A stretch of 64,000 nucleotides of DNA from Chloroflexota bacterium (GTDB lineage Bacteria; Chloroflexota; Anaerolineae; Aggregatilineales; Phototrophicaceae), in assembly GCA_026708115.1 (NCBI GenBank), contig JAPOVL010000025.1:62001-126000 (forward strand), given 5' to 3'. The notes below the pieces were generated by a model. It was not told the DNA's origin. It worked only from the letters and a program-made list of their open reading frames with translations, and did no database searches. Made by a program: the position numbers and the translations under genes. Positions 9,139 to 16,775 of this stretch are shown here, piece after piece (within the stretch, counting starts at the first letter, position 1; each line of letters opens with the position of its first letter).

Positions 9139-9991
9139 TCGCAATCGCTTCCACAATCTGCGCCACTTCCCGCGCGACCTGTTCCGGGCTGCGTTGGTCC
9201 ACGGCTATACGATGATAATTGCGATATTGATGGCCGGCCGCGAATGGCAACAAGCCATAATTCTCTACCTCCGCGCCCATGATCGCTATCGCCCTGGCGT
9301 CGATTTCGCCCGCCGCGAGCATCGTTTGCGCTTCCTCGCGCAGTTCGCAGGGCAAGAAGGACAGATCGGCAGCGCCGGCGGCGCGATCGAAGCGGTCGCG
9401 TCGTTCGCTCAAGCGGCGCAGTCGCGTCAAGGGATCCAGCGTCAATTCGACGATGCGCCAAGCGGGGAAGCGCGTCAGGGCATGGCGCATCTCGTTCCCG
9501 CCGCGGATGCCCTCGGCAATGACCAGGTCGCTAAAGCTATCGGCCAGATAGAGCCAGGAAAAGGCCGCCGCCATGCCGCCGGGCACGCGCTCGGCAAAGG
9601 ACCTGGTGTAGGCAAAGCGCCGCACGCGATCGGCGACCGGACGCGTCGCTTCTCCGTTCAGCGTTTGCATCATTGGCAGGGCGATCCAATCGGCCAGCTC
9701 GCGGCGCGAGGGAATGACGCCCATGCCCTCAGGTCCCAAGTTCTGCCGCAAACAGGCCAAGGTCGTCGATTTGCCCGTGCCGGTCAATGCCACCAGCATC
9801 AGCAGCGGGTGCGAGCCCAGGCTATGATATCCCGCCGCACTGTCAAGACGGACCAGGGGATAGGCATCCGGCAGGGGCAGTTTCAAGCGGGGATAGACCT
9901 CGCTGAGGTAGTAGCGCGCATCCAGAAACTGCATCTCGCTCGTTTCGCCATTCATTTCGACATATCCAGCGTCAGCCAAGGGATTATACAT
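9125..9991 (-). CDS. P-loop NTPase/kinase-like protein of unknown substrate
   Basis: A 288-residue protein with Walker A ALTGTGKST (residues 68-76) and a later LVIAEGIRGG stretch followed by VELTLDPLTRLRRLSER. This resembles small-molecule or nucleotide kinases, with a LID-like Arg-rich segment. The start is supported by a GGGAGGC Shine-Dalgarno just upstream. It is the first gene of a run with the dipeptide epimerase (14-base overlap) and the D-aminopeptidase, so a role in the same salvage route is possible. I do not recognise a specific family. Confidence 0.7.
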   Translation of the reverse strand: MYNPLADAGYVEMNGETSEMQFLDARYYLSEVYPRLKLPLPDAYPLVRLDSAAGYHSLGSHPLLMLVALTGTGKSTTLACLRQNLGPEGMGVIPSRRELADWIALPMMQTLNGEATRPVADRVRRFAYTRSFAERVPGGMAAAFSWLYLADSFSDLVIAEGIRGGNEMRHALTRFPAWRIVELTLDPLTRLRRLSERRDRFDRAAGAADLSFLPCELREEAQTMLAAGEIDARAIAIMGAEVENYGLLPFAAGHQYRNYHRIAVDQRSPEQVAREVAQIVEAIANAQG

Positions 9992-10124
9992 TCTGCCTCC
10001 CGAACGTCATACGTCGGGTAGAGTTTGCTCGATTCTGTCACGGCCGGGCTATGCTCTCCGATACGCTTATGAGCCGATCATCGCTATAATCGTCTGACCT
10101 ACGGAATACGATCAAAGGAGACGG

Positions 10125-11099
10125 ATGATGCCTTTGTTGGACATGTCGCTGGAAGAAATGCGAGTCTATCGGCCAGCGCGCGACGAACCGGCGGATTTCG
10201 ACGCTTTCTGGGCGAGCACATTGGATGAGGCGCGCGCTCACGAACTGAACGCCGTATTTGAACCGGTCGATGCCGGTTTGGAAACGCTGGATGTCTTTGA
10301 CGTGAGTTTTTCGGGCTTCAACGGCGACCGCATCAAAGGCTGGTATATGCTGCCGCGCGGCGCGTGTGGTCCGCTGCCCGGCGTGGTCGAATATATCGGA
10401 TACGGCGGCGGACGGGGACTTCCGGTGGACTGGCTGGCGTTTCCGTCGGCGGGCTTCGCCTATCTGGTGATGGATACGCGCGGACAGGGCAGCGCCTTTC
10501 TGCGCGGGGATACGCCCGATATGCCCAATGGCGCCAATCCTTTCACGCCGGGATTCATGACGCAGGGCATCCTGGATCCGAAGACCTATTATTATCGTCG
10601 CGTGTACGTCGATGCCGCGCGGGCGGTCGAGGCCATCCGCAGCCGCGGCGAGGTCGATCCCGCGCGCATTGCGGTGACCGGCGGCAGTCAAGGCGGGGCT
10701 CTGTCGGTCTCGACTGCAGGACTGGTGCCGGATGTAGCGATCTGTATGCCAGATGTGCCGTTTCTGTCCAATTTTCGGCGCGCTGTGGAGGTCACGCCGC
10801 GCGATCCTTATCCGGAGATCGCGCGCTATCTCAAGATTCACCGCGAGAAGATTGACCGGGTTTTCGAGACGCTGAGCTATTTCGATGGCGTGAACTTCGC
10901 CGCGCGCATGCAAGCGGAAGCGCTTTATTCGGTGGGCGTGATGGATACCATCTGCCCGGCTTCGACCGTTTTCGCCTCGTACAACCATGTTTCGAGTCCA
11001 AAGGACATCAAGGTCTATTATTACAACGATCACGAGGGTGGGGGACCCGATCACCTGATGGAGAAGATTCATTATCTGCGGCGGCGCTGGCTGTCATGA
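10125..11099 (+). CDS. Acetylxylan esterase / cephalosporin-C deacetylase (CE7 family)
   Basis: A 324-residue alpha/beta hydrolase with the CE7 signatures: TRGQG (118-122), the nucleophile elbow GGSQGG (Ser188), Asp274 in VMDTICP and His303 in NDHEGGG. CE7 enzymes remove acetyl groups from xylo-oligosaccharides and other small esters and usually work inside the cell as hexamers. No signal peptide is visible, which fits. AAAGGAG lies just before ATGATG. The stop overlaps the next gene in an ATGA, so both are translated together. A TATAAT at 10085 could be the -10 box, but I see no clear -35. Confidence 0.88.
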   Translation: MMPLLDMSLEEMRVYRPARDEPADFDAFWASTLDEARAHELNAVFEPVDAGLETLDVFDVSFSGFNGDRIKGWYMLPRGACGPLPGVVEYIGYGGGRGLPVDWLAFPSAGFAYLVMDTRGQGSAFLRGDTPDMPNGANPFTPGFMTQGILDPKTYYYRRVYVDAARAVEAIRSRGEVDPARIAVTGGSQGGALSVSTAGLVPDVAICMPDVPFLSNFRRAVEVTPRDPYPEIARYLKIHREKIDRVFETLSYFDGVNFAARMQAEALYSVGVMDTICPASTVFASYNHVSSPKDIKVYYYNDHEGGGPDHLMEKIHYLRRRWLS

Positions 11100-11929
11100 G
11101 CCGGACGCAGCTGGTCGTCCTGGGCAGCGGGACGCCCAATGCCGAAGCCGATCGCGCGAGCGCGGGCCTGGCCATCGCCGTCGACGATCGCCCCTATCTG
11201 GTCGATTGCGGTCACGGCGTGGTGCAACGCGTCGTGGAAGCGAGCGCGGCCGGGATCATCAACTGGTCGACGGTCGATCTGACGCGCTTGTTCGTGACGC
11301 ATCTGCATGCCGATCACAGCGTTGGATTGCCGGATCTGTTGTTCACGCCCTGGATACATGGCCGCGAAGAGAAGGTCGCCGCTTTCGGTCCGCGGGGCTT
11401 GAAGGGTATGGTCGAGCATATTCAAGCTGCCTACAGTGTCAATACCCGCGAGCACTTAAGCGCGCATCCGGCGACGCCCGGCGGTTACCTGGCAGATGTC
11501 AGGGCGGTTCAGGCTGGACAGGTCTACGCCGATGATCGCGTGCGGGTCTACGCCATCCAGGCGGATCACGGCGATATGGAGGCCTTCAGCTACAAGTTTG
11601 TCAGCCCGGACAAGACGATTGTCGTTTCGGGCGATACCAAGCCGGTAGCAGGATTCGTGGAATGGGCGGGCAGCCCCGACATCCTCGCGCACGAGGTCTA
11701 TTCGTCGGCGCAGTTCCCCGGCCGCCCGGCCGCCTGGCAAGCGTATCACAGCCGCGTGCACACCTCAACAGAGGAATTGGCGGACCTGGCAAAGGAGATT
11801 CGCCCGGGCCTGCTGGTACTTTATCATCAGCTTTTTTGGGGGGCGACGGCGGCCGATCTCGTCGGCGAGATCGAGGCAAGATATGACGGGCAGGTAGTCA
11901 GCGCAAATGACCTGGATGTCTACCTTTAA
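11096..11929 (+). CDS. MBL-fold metallo-hydrolase (RNase Z / arylsulfatase-like)
   Basis: A 277-residue metallo-beta-lactamase fold with THLHADH (His69, His71, Asp73, His74) and later metal ligands in VVSGDTKP and near LVLYHQ. The opening LVVLGSGTPN and the overall spacing resemble the RNase Z/arylsulfatase branch, but the tRNase Z exosite arm is not evident, so a small-molecule or sulfate ester substrate is as likely. Its ATG overlaps the CE7 stop by 4 bases (ATGA), so it is in the same transcript as the esterase. Confidence 0.82.
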   Translation: MSRTQLVVLGSGTPNAEADRASAGLAIAVDDRPYLVDCGHGVVQRVVEASAAGIINWSTVDLTRLFVTHLHADHSVGLPDLLFTPWIHGREEKVAAFGPRGLKGMVEHIQAAYSVNTREHLSAHPATPGGYLADVRAVQAGQVYADDRVRVYAIQADHGDMEAFSYKFVSPDKTIVVSGDTKPVAGFVEWAGSPDILAHEVYSSAQFPGRPAAWQAYHSRVHTSTEELADLAKEIRPGLLVLYHQLFWGATAADLVGEIEARYDGQVVSANDLDVYL

Positions 11930-12041
11930 TTCATCGCCTTGCTCGCTACAGGAGAACACTTATAGTTTGGTATGAGCGCGGCAGAGCAATGCGTTGCCGC
12001 GCTGCGGCTGATTCCCGACCATAGAATAGAAGGTGTCTTTC

Positions 12042-12725
12042 ATGACGACTAAGGCGCGATTCGAGAGCTTGCACTTCGAAACGATGGACGACCTCGAGCA
12101 ATTGCGACGCTCGCGCGTCCATAGGGACCGGATGCTGACGCGGCGAACGGTGCGGGATTTTTCCGCGCGGGCGGTTCCGTATGAATTGATCGACAACGCG
12201 CTCAAGGTGGCGGGTTCCGCCCCCTCCGGCGCCAACCAGCAGCCTTGGACCTTTGTCGTTGTCAGCGATCCGGCGGTGAAGCGCGAGATTCGCATCGCCG
12301 CAGAAGCCGAAGAGAAAGAGAGTTACGAGCGACGCATGAGCCAGGAATGGCTGGAGGCCCTGGCGCATCTGGGCACGGACTGGCGCAAGCCGCATATCGA
12401 AGACGCGCCCTACTTGATTGTGGTCTTTCGGCAAGCCTACGGCGTCGAATTGGACGCGGCGACGGGCGAGGAACGGCGAATCAAACATTACTACAGCGAA
12501 GAATCCGTTGGCATCGCCGTCGGCTTCCTGCTGAGCGCGCTGCACATTTCCGGGCTGGCCACATTGACGCATACGCCCAGCCCGATGCAATTCCTGCGCG
12601 AGATACTGGAACGACCGCCCAACGAACGGCCCTATGTTTTGATCCCGGTCGGCTATCCAGCGGCGGATGCCAAGGTGCCGGTCATCGAGAAAAAATCCCT
12701 AGCGGAGATCGTGGTCAGGCGCTAA
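12042..12725 (+). CDS. Iodotyrosine deiodinase-like nitroreductase-fold flavoprotein
   Basis: A 227-residue FMN protein. RRTVRDFS and SAPSGANQQPW are the FMN-binding start of the nitroreductase fold. The middle closely follows mammalian IYD: EEKESYERRMSQEW, then LGTDWRKPHIEDAPYLIVVF, HYYSEESVGIA and VPVIEKKSL. The three lid residues that bind the halotyrosine zwitterion in IYD (Glu, Tyr, Lys with spacing 4 and 21) are present as E91, Y95 and K116. A reductive dehalogenase of halogenated tyrosine or phenols is therefore likely. The start is ATG 12042 with AGGTG six bases away; the GTG at 12033 in the track is less good. Confidence 0.82.
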   Translation: MTTKARFESLHFETMDDLEQLRRSRVHRDRMLTRRTVRDFSARAVPYELIDNALKVAGSAPSGANQQPWTFVVVSDPAVKREIRIAAEAEEKESYERRMSQEWLEALAHLGTDWRKPHIEDAPYLIVVFRQAYGVELDAATGEERRIKHYYSEESVGIAVGFLLSALHISGLATLTHTPSPMQFLREILERPPNERPYVLIPVGYPAADAKVPVIEKKSLAEIVVRR

Positions 12726-12760
12726 AGCGTCTTGTTGCAGCTAATCTAGGCCGAGTGTAT

Positions 12761-12784
12761 TTTAATTTATACTGTAAAATTAAA
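12761..12784. promoter_or_regulatory. AT-rich inverted repeat upstream of the parA-like gene
   Basis: TTTAATTT and AAATTAAA form perfect 8-base arms around ATACTGTA, and the centre TAC-T-GTA extends the symmetry. It lies about 70 bases before the ParA-like start, with TTGACA at 12821 between them. This is suitable for an autoregulatory operator or a centromere-like site; neither is proven. Confidence 0.45.
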
Positions 12785-12853
12785 GGGGAAATTACGCTGG
12801 ATAATTTTCCTTGCGCGCATTTGACAATTTGGCGTGCTTAAGGGTGTGAATCT

Positions 12854-13657
12854 GTGAGAATCGTCACGCTTCTCAATGAAAAAGGCGGCGTTGGGAAGAC
12901 CACAATCTCGTTTCATGTGGCGTCCGGGTTGGCGGTTGCAGGCTTTCGAGTGGTCGCGGTAGATGCTGACGCGCAGGCTTCTTTGACAGAGACCATGGGC
13001 TTCGAGCAAGCGCCCGGTCTATATGACCTGATCGTTCGCAGCAATCCCTTTCGCAACGTCCTGCGCTTTGTCAATCCAGAGATCTACGAGTATGCAAAGC
13101 GCGAGGTAAAAGGGCAACTATTCCTCTTGCCGTCGAATGTGGAAACGCAAAGTATCGCCAGCAATTCGAAGGATGCGCTGGCATTCGTCCGCCGCTTCAC
13201 CGAACTGAAAGATACCGTCGACTTCGTGATTGTTGACACGTCGCCGACGCCGTCGCTGCTGCATGGCGCCATCTATTTGGCGACCGACGCAATTCTGTAT
13301 CCGACAAAATGCGAATACCTCAGTTTTCGCGGTTTGCAGAACAGCTTTATGCACCGCCAAGAGAACGAGCGTTACCGCAGCCAATTCAACTTTGCGCCCA
13401 TCGCCAACCTGGGCATTCTGCCGAATATCTATCGTCATGGAACGCTTGAGCATCGGGACAATCTGGCAGAACTGAAAGAGAGCTACGGTGATCTAGTTTG
13501 GGACCCCATCCCGCAATCGACCATCTGGACAGAAAGCAGCCGCGTGCACCGCACGATCTGGAATTATGCGCCCGGATCGCCCGCCGCCCGGCATGGCTGG
13601 AATCTCCTCAAGACATTCCTGGAGGCAATCAAACATGTCAAGCCGACGAAATCGTGA
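12854..13657 (+). CDS. ParA-family ATPase
   Basis: A 267-residue deviant Walker A ATPase: KGGVGKTT at 10-17 with the signature Lys10, Walker A' in AVDADAQASLT, and Walker B in FVIVDTSPTPS. ParA proteins bind DNA non-specifically as ATP dimers and move a ParB-bound cargo. This one lacks an N-terminal HTH, so it resembles type Ib plasmid or chromosomal ParA. The start is GTG 12854. It overlaps by 23 bases the gene for a helical DNA-binding-type partner. No replication gene or integrase is visible nearby, so the pair may be a remnant of an integrated element or an orphan positioning system. Confidence 0.85.
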   Translation: MRIVTLLNEKGGVGKTTISFHVASGLAVAGFRVVAVDADAQASLTETMGFEQAPGLYDLIVRSNPFRNVLRFVNPEIYEYAKREVKGQLFLLPSNVETQSIASNSKDALAFVRRFTELKDTVDFVIVDTSPTPSLLHGAIYLATDAILYPTKCEYLSFRGLQNSFMHRQENERYRSQFNFAPIANLGILPNIYRHGTLEHRDNLAELKESYGDLVWDPIPQSTIWTESSRVHRTIWNYAPGSPAARHGWNLLKTFLEAIKHVKPTKS

Positions 13658-14420
13658 TCGCAGCAAATCGGCGCTGCCGAAGCTGGAGGACTTGCCGCGC
13701 GTTTCTTATGAAGAAGTGGCGGGCGCCACCTTTGGCGCGTCTGCCAGCGAAGCGGTCGATCAGTGGTTCGGGGATATTGAAGCGACGAATTTGGCCGCGG
13801 CGGAGGTCGCGGTGGTCGGAGACGGTTCCATCCGCGCTTACGACTATCGCCTGACCGGGCTAGGCATCGACCCCGCCGGTCTGCCCGGGAATAAGCGGAA
13901 TTGGGAGCTGCTGGGCCAATTGCTCTTCCGGCTGGACCATTCCATTCAGTGGCTGATTGGAGACTGGCTCCTGCAAGGTGAGACGAACCAGTGGGGGCAG
14001 CACGAAGACATCGCCAAGGCGCTGAATTACGAAGTGAAGACGCTCTACGACTACCGCTATGTCGCGCGGAATGTCCATTTTTCGGTACGTACCGACAAAC
14101 TGTCGTTTGGACATCACAAGCTGGTGGCGCATCTTGAAACGGCGGAGCAAGGTCGCTGGCTCCGCAAAGCCGCTGAGGGCGACATCGATGGCCAAACCGG
14201 CTTGTCGCAGCCTTGGTCAATCAGTCGGCTGAGACGGGAGCTGTCGGACTTCCCGGCGCTGGAAGAGAATCAAGATACCCCGTTCGAACGCAACCTGCGT
14301 CGCATTGACCGAGAAATGACACGCAAGAAATGGAACAGGCTGACCACTGCCGAACGGCGCAAGCGTTACGAGCATTTGCGCGATATTTTGGCGAGGATGC
14401 AGCGCTGGGGCTTTGACTAG
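13635..14420 (+). CDS. Putative DNA-binding partner of the ParA ATPase (ParB-analogue candidate)
   Basis: A 261-residue protein starting at ATG 13635, with GGAGG nine bases upstream inside the parA-like gene. The track start at 13566 is a wrong-frame extension. The core (about 95-205) reads WLIGDWLLQGE, DIAKALNYEVKTLYDYRYVA, FGHHKLVAHLE and WLRKAAEG..WSISRLRREL. It looks like two helix-turn-helix units of the kind seen in plasmid and phage proteins of actinomycetes and Chloroflexota. The N-terminus is Arg/Lys-rich, as expected for a segment that stimulates ParA. I do not recognise a named family; centromere binding is inferred from coupling to ParA. Confidence 0.62.
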   Translation: MSSRRNRDRSKSALPKLEDLPRVSYEEVAGATFGASASEAVDQWFGDIEATNLAAAEVAVVGDGSIRAYDYRLTGLGIDPAGLPGNKRNWELLGQLLFRLDHSIQWLIGDWLLQGETNQWGQHEDIAKALNYEVKTLYDYRYVARNVHFSVRTDKLSFGHHKLVAHLETAEQGRWLRKAAEGDIDGQTGLSQPWSISRLRRELSDFPALEENQDTPFERNLRRIDREMTRKKWNRLTTAERRKRYEHLRDILARMQRWGFD

Positions 14421-14500
14421 GCTAATAGCCCGGGGCTTTGTCCAATTGACAATTGCTCCATCAGCCGGATCCGCCCGGTCTATAAAAGCCGCGGATGGCG

Positions 14501-15205
14501 TCAAAATTTTGTACCGTAGGCAGGGATGGCGACTCCGTTGATGATGCTGCCCGCATCGGAAGCGAGAAACGCGATCACTTTACCGAGCTGAGCGGGCGTA
14601 ACGCCCGAATGCGGATCTTCCGCGAATTGCTCTTCTGTCACGACGGCCGAGGGCAGCACCGCGTTCACGCGGATTCCCCGCCGCTTGTACTCTTCGGACA
14701 TGCTCTCGGTCAGACGCAGCAGCGCCGCTTTTGAGGCCGCGTAAGCGGCGTCCTGCCCGCTCGCGCGCAGGCCAGGACGCGCGCCAATATTGATGATCTT
14801 GCCGCTACTTTGTTCCAACATGGTCGGGATCACTGCCCGGCTCATCAAGAACGCGATCGTCGCGTTCATCTGAAACATCGTCTGCCAGGTAGAAACGCTC
14901 GTCTCGTGCACAGCTTGTCCGGCATCCCAGCCTCCCACGATGTTCACCAGGACATCAATGCGAGCGAACCGTTCGACAGCCGCCGCGACCAGGCCGTCAA
15001 CCGTCTCGGCATCGGACAAGTCCGTCGCAGGATAGCACAGGTGCGCCTGATCGCTCGCCAGATCCGGGAAACGTTCGTACAGCCGCTCGTCACCACAGGT
15101 CAAAACCAGCGATGCGCCGCCGGCGCGAAAAACCGGCACGACGCCGGAAGCGAGCAGCCCTGAAGCCCCGGTGATTAGTGCAACCTGATCTCTGAATTCG
15201 CCCAT
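14501..15205 (-). CDS. Short-chain dehydrogenase/reductase family protein (atypical active site)
   Basis: A 234-residue Rossmann protein. It has LITGASGLLASGV in place of the usual TGxxxGIG loop, VLVNIVGGWD for the NNAG strand, and YAASKAAL supplying the Tyr-Lys pair. The position of the catalytic Ser reads NIGARPG, so Ser is missing or shifted, and activity may differ from a normal SDR. The start is ATG 15205 with GGGGAG before it. The 70-residue extension in the track (from 15415) translates the dispersed repeat and is not protein. Confidence 0.8.
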   Translation of the reverse strand: MGEFRDQVALITGASGLLASGVVPVFRAGGASLVLTCGDERLYERFPDLASDQAHLCYPATDLSDAETVDGLVAAAVERFARIDVLVNIVGGWDAGQAVHETSVSTWQTMFQMNATIAFLMSRAVIPTMLEQSSGKIINIGARPGLRASGQDAAYAASKAALLRLTESMSEEYKRRGIRVNAVLPSAVVTEEQFAEDPHSGVTPAQLGKVIAFLASDAGSIINGVAIPAYGTKF

Positions 15206-15559
15206 CTTCAACTCCCCACGCAAGTTTCCGGCTGGTATGAGCATAACATATTCTCCGTCGGCAGAACGACCGCAGCCCTCGCGACGCCAAGAGCGCCAGG
15301 CAGTCGCATCAAACAACGTTCTCACCACAGCCGCTCGGCGGCAGCGAAAAGGTATGCCGCGCTCACACAAAACAATAAACCTTCTCGTTGCATGAGCAAC
15401 GCGGTTTATTAACAAAGAGGCTCGGCGGCTGTGCTTGATCTACTTTGCGAAGCGATTGCGCAGATACACCATCGGGCATTGTGGTGATTTTATGCAACCT
15501 GTGTTAAACATGAGCCGAGTGAATCACGCATTTTGCAAGCAGCAGCCAGGATCGTTCCC
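15206..15559. other. Divergent intergenic region with dispersed repeat copy A
   Basis: 354 bases between the SDR and amidohydrolase genes, which point away from each other, so both promoters should lie here. The only clear structure is copy A of the roughly 90-base hairpin element (15324-15410). I see no tRNA or convincing small ORF. Confidence 0.6.
15324..15410 (+). repeat. Dispersed two-hairpin repeat, copy A
   Basis: It begins ACCACAGCCGCTCGGCGG (5' hairpin GCCGC/GCGGC) and ends in a long interrupted stem: AATAAACC-ttct-CGTTGC-atga-GCAACG-c-GGTTTATT (15374-15410). On the minus strand the stem is followed by the T-rich GTTTTGTG, which looks terminator-like. Related copies lie at 22010, 39307, 48680 and, inverted, 63309. 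Confidence 0.8.
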
Positions 15560-16774
15560 GTGACACAATACGATTTGCTACTCAAACACGGCCGCCTGAT
15601 CGACCCGACCAACGGGATCGACGCGGCCAGGGATATCGCGATCAGCGAGGGCAGAATCGCCCAAGTTGCCCAAGACATCCCCAGCGCTCAAGCAGCGCAA
15701 AGCATCGATGTCGCCGGACTCATCGTCACACCCGGCTTGATCGACATGCACGTCCATGTCTATCACACCCGGGAACCGGAGACCTTGAGCGTGATCGCCG
15801 ACCACCATTGTTTTCGCTCCGGCGTTACCACTGTCGTCGATACTGGCACTGCCGGCGCCAAGCACTTCCTGCACTTCAAGCGGACGGTCATCGACCGGTC
15901 GCGAACGCGCATCTACGCCTACATCAACATTGTCAAGTCGGGCATGGTGGGACCCTTTGAGCAGGACATCAGCGAGATGGACCCGGAGTTGGCCGCGTCC
16001 ATCGTGCTCGCTTACCCCGAAAACTGCGTCGGCATCAAGACGGCTCACTACTGGGTATCACAGCCTTTTGACGAGGCGCATCCGCCCTGGGCGGCCGTCG
16101 ACCGCGCCCTGGAAGCCTCCGCCATCTGCGGCAAACCCCTGATGGTCGATTTCTGGCATCGCCCGGGACGGACCTATCAAGAAATGCTGCGGAAAATGCA
16201 GCCCGGCGATATCCACACCCATGTCTACGCCCAGCAATTCCCGATCTTGAATGACCGGAACGAACCGGCCGATTTCATGTTCGAGGCGCGCGAACGCGGC
16301 ATCATCTTCGACCTGGGCCATGGCGCGGGCAGCTTCTGGTTCCGCCAAGCCATCCCCGCTTTTCAGGGCGGCTTAGCGCCCGATTCCATCAGTACCGACT
16401 TGCACATCGGCAATGTCAACGGCGTGGTGCATGACATGCTGACGACCATGTCCAAATTGCTGTGCATGGGCATGCCGCTGGCCGAGGTCATTTATCGCTC
16501 CACTGTGACCCCGGCCCAAGAGATCGGTCATCCGGAGCTCGGTCATTTGAGCATCGGCGCCGAGGCGGACATCGCGGTTCTCGAGCTATGCGAGGGCGAC
16601 TTCGGCTATGTAGACTGCGGCCAGGCGCGCCTGAACGGCAGTCGCAAACTGAGCTGTGAAATGACGCTGCGCGCCGGCGAGATCGTTTATGACCTCAACG
16701 GCCGCTCCGCGCCCGCATGGGAAGACGCGCCACCATCCTATTGGGAAATCCGCTATCCGAAGGAAATCGTCTAA
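15560..16774 (+). CDS. Amidohydrolase/deacetylase-type metallohydrolase
   Basis: About 404 residues with the dihydroorotase-like layout: a small beta-sandwich start (LLLKHGRLIDPTNG), the metal-binding DMHVHVY (His64, His66), VGIKTAHYW with a Lys that may be carboxylated, HTHVYAQ, and DLGHGAGSF near the second metal site. The closing GAEADIAVLEL is typical of the superfamily. The start is GTG 15560; the TTG at 15533 in the track is less likely. It is followed after one base by a SelA-like PLP enzyme. The same pairing is known in amino-acid or amino-sugar degradation operons, where the hydrolase opens an N-acyl substrate. The actual substrate is unknown. Confidence 0.82.
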   Translation: MTQYDLLLKHGRLIDPTNGIDAARDIAISEGRIAQVAQDIPSAQAAQSIDVAGLIVTPGLIDMHVHVYHTREPETLSVIADHHCFRSGVTTVVDTGTAGAKHFLHFKRTVIDRSRTRIYAYINIVKSGMVGPFEQDISEMDPELAASIVLAYPENCVGIKTAHYWVSQPFDEAHPPWAAVDRALEASAICGKPLMVDFWHRPGRTYQEMLRKMQPGDIHTHVYAQQFPILNDRNEPADFMFEARERGIIFDLGHGAGSFWFRQAIPAFQGGLAPDSISTDLHIGNVNGVVHDMLTTMSKLLCMGMPLAEVIYRSTVTPAQEIGHPELGHLSIGAEADIAVLELCEGDFGYVDCGQARLNGSRKLSCEMTLRAGEIVYDLNGRSAPAWEDAPPSYWEIRYPKEIV

Positions 16775-16775
16775 C

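Noticed and set aside
15206-15415. 70-residue N-terminal extension of the SDR at 14501
   Set aside because: It translates dispersed repeat copy A; the same peptide (INRVAHATRR..) appears in other ORFs only where the repeat occurs, and the real start has a GGGGAG site.
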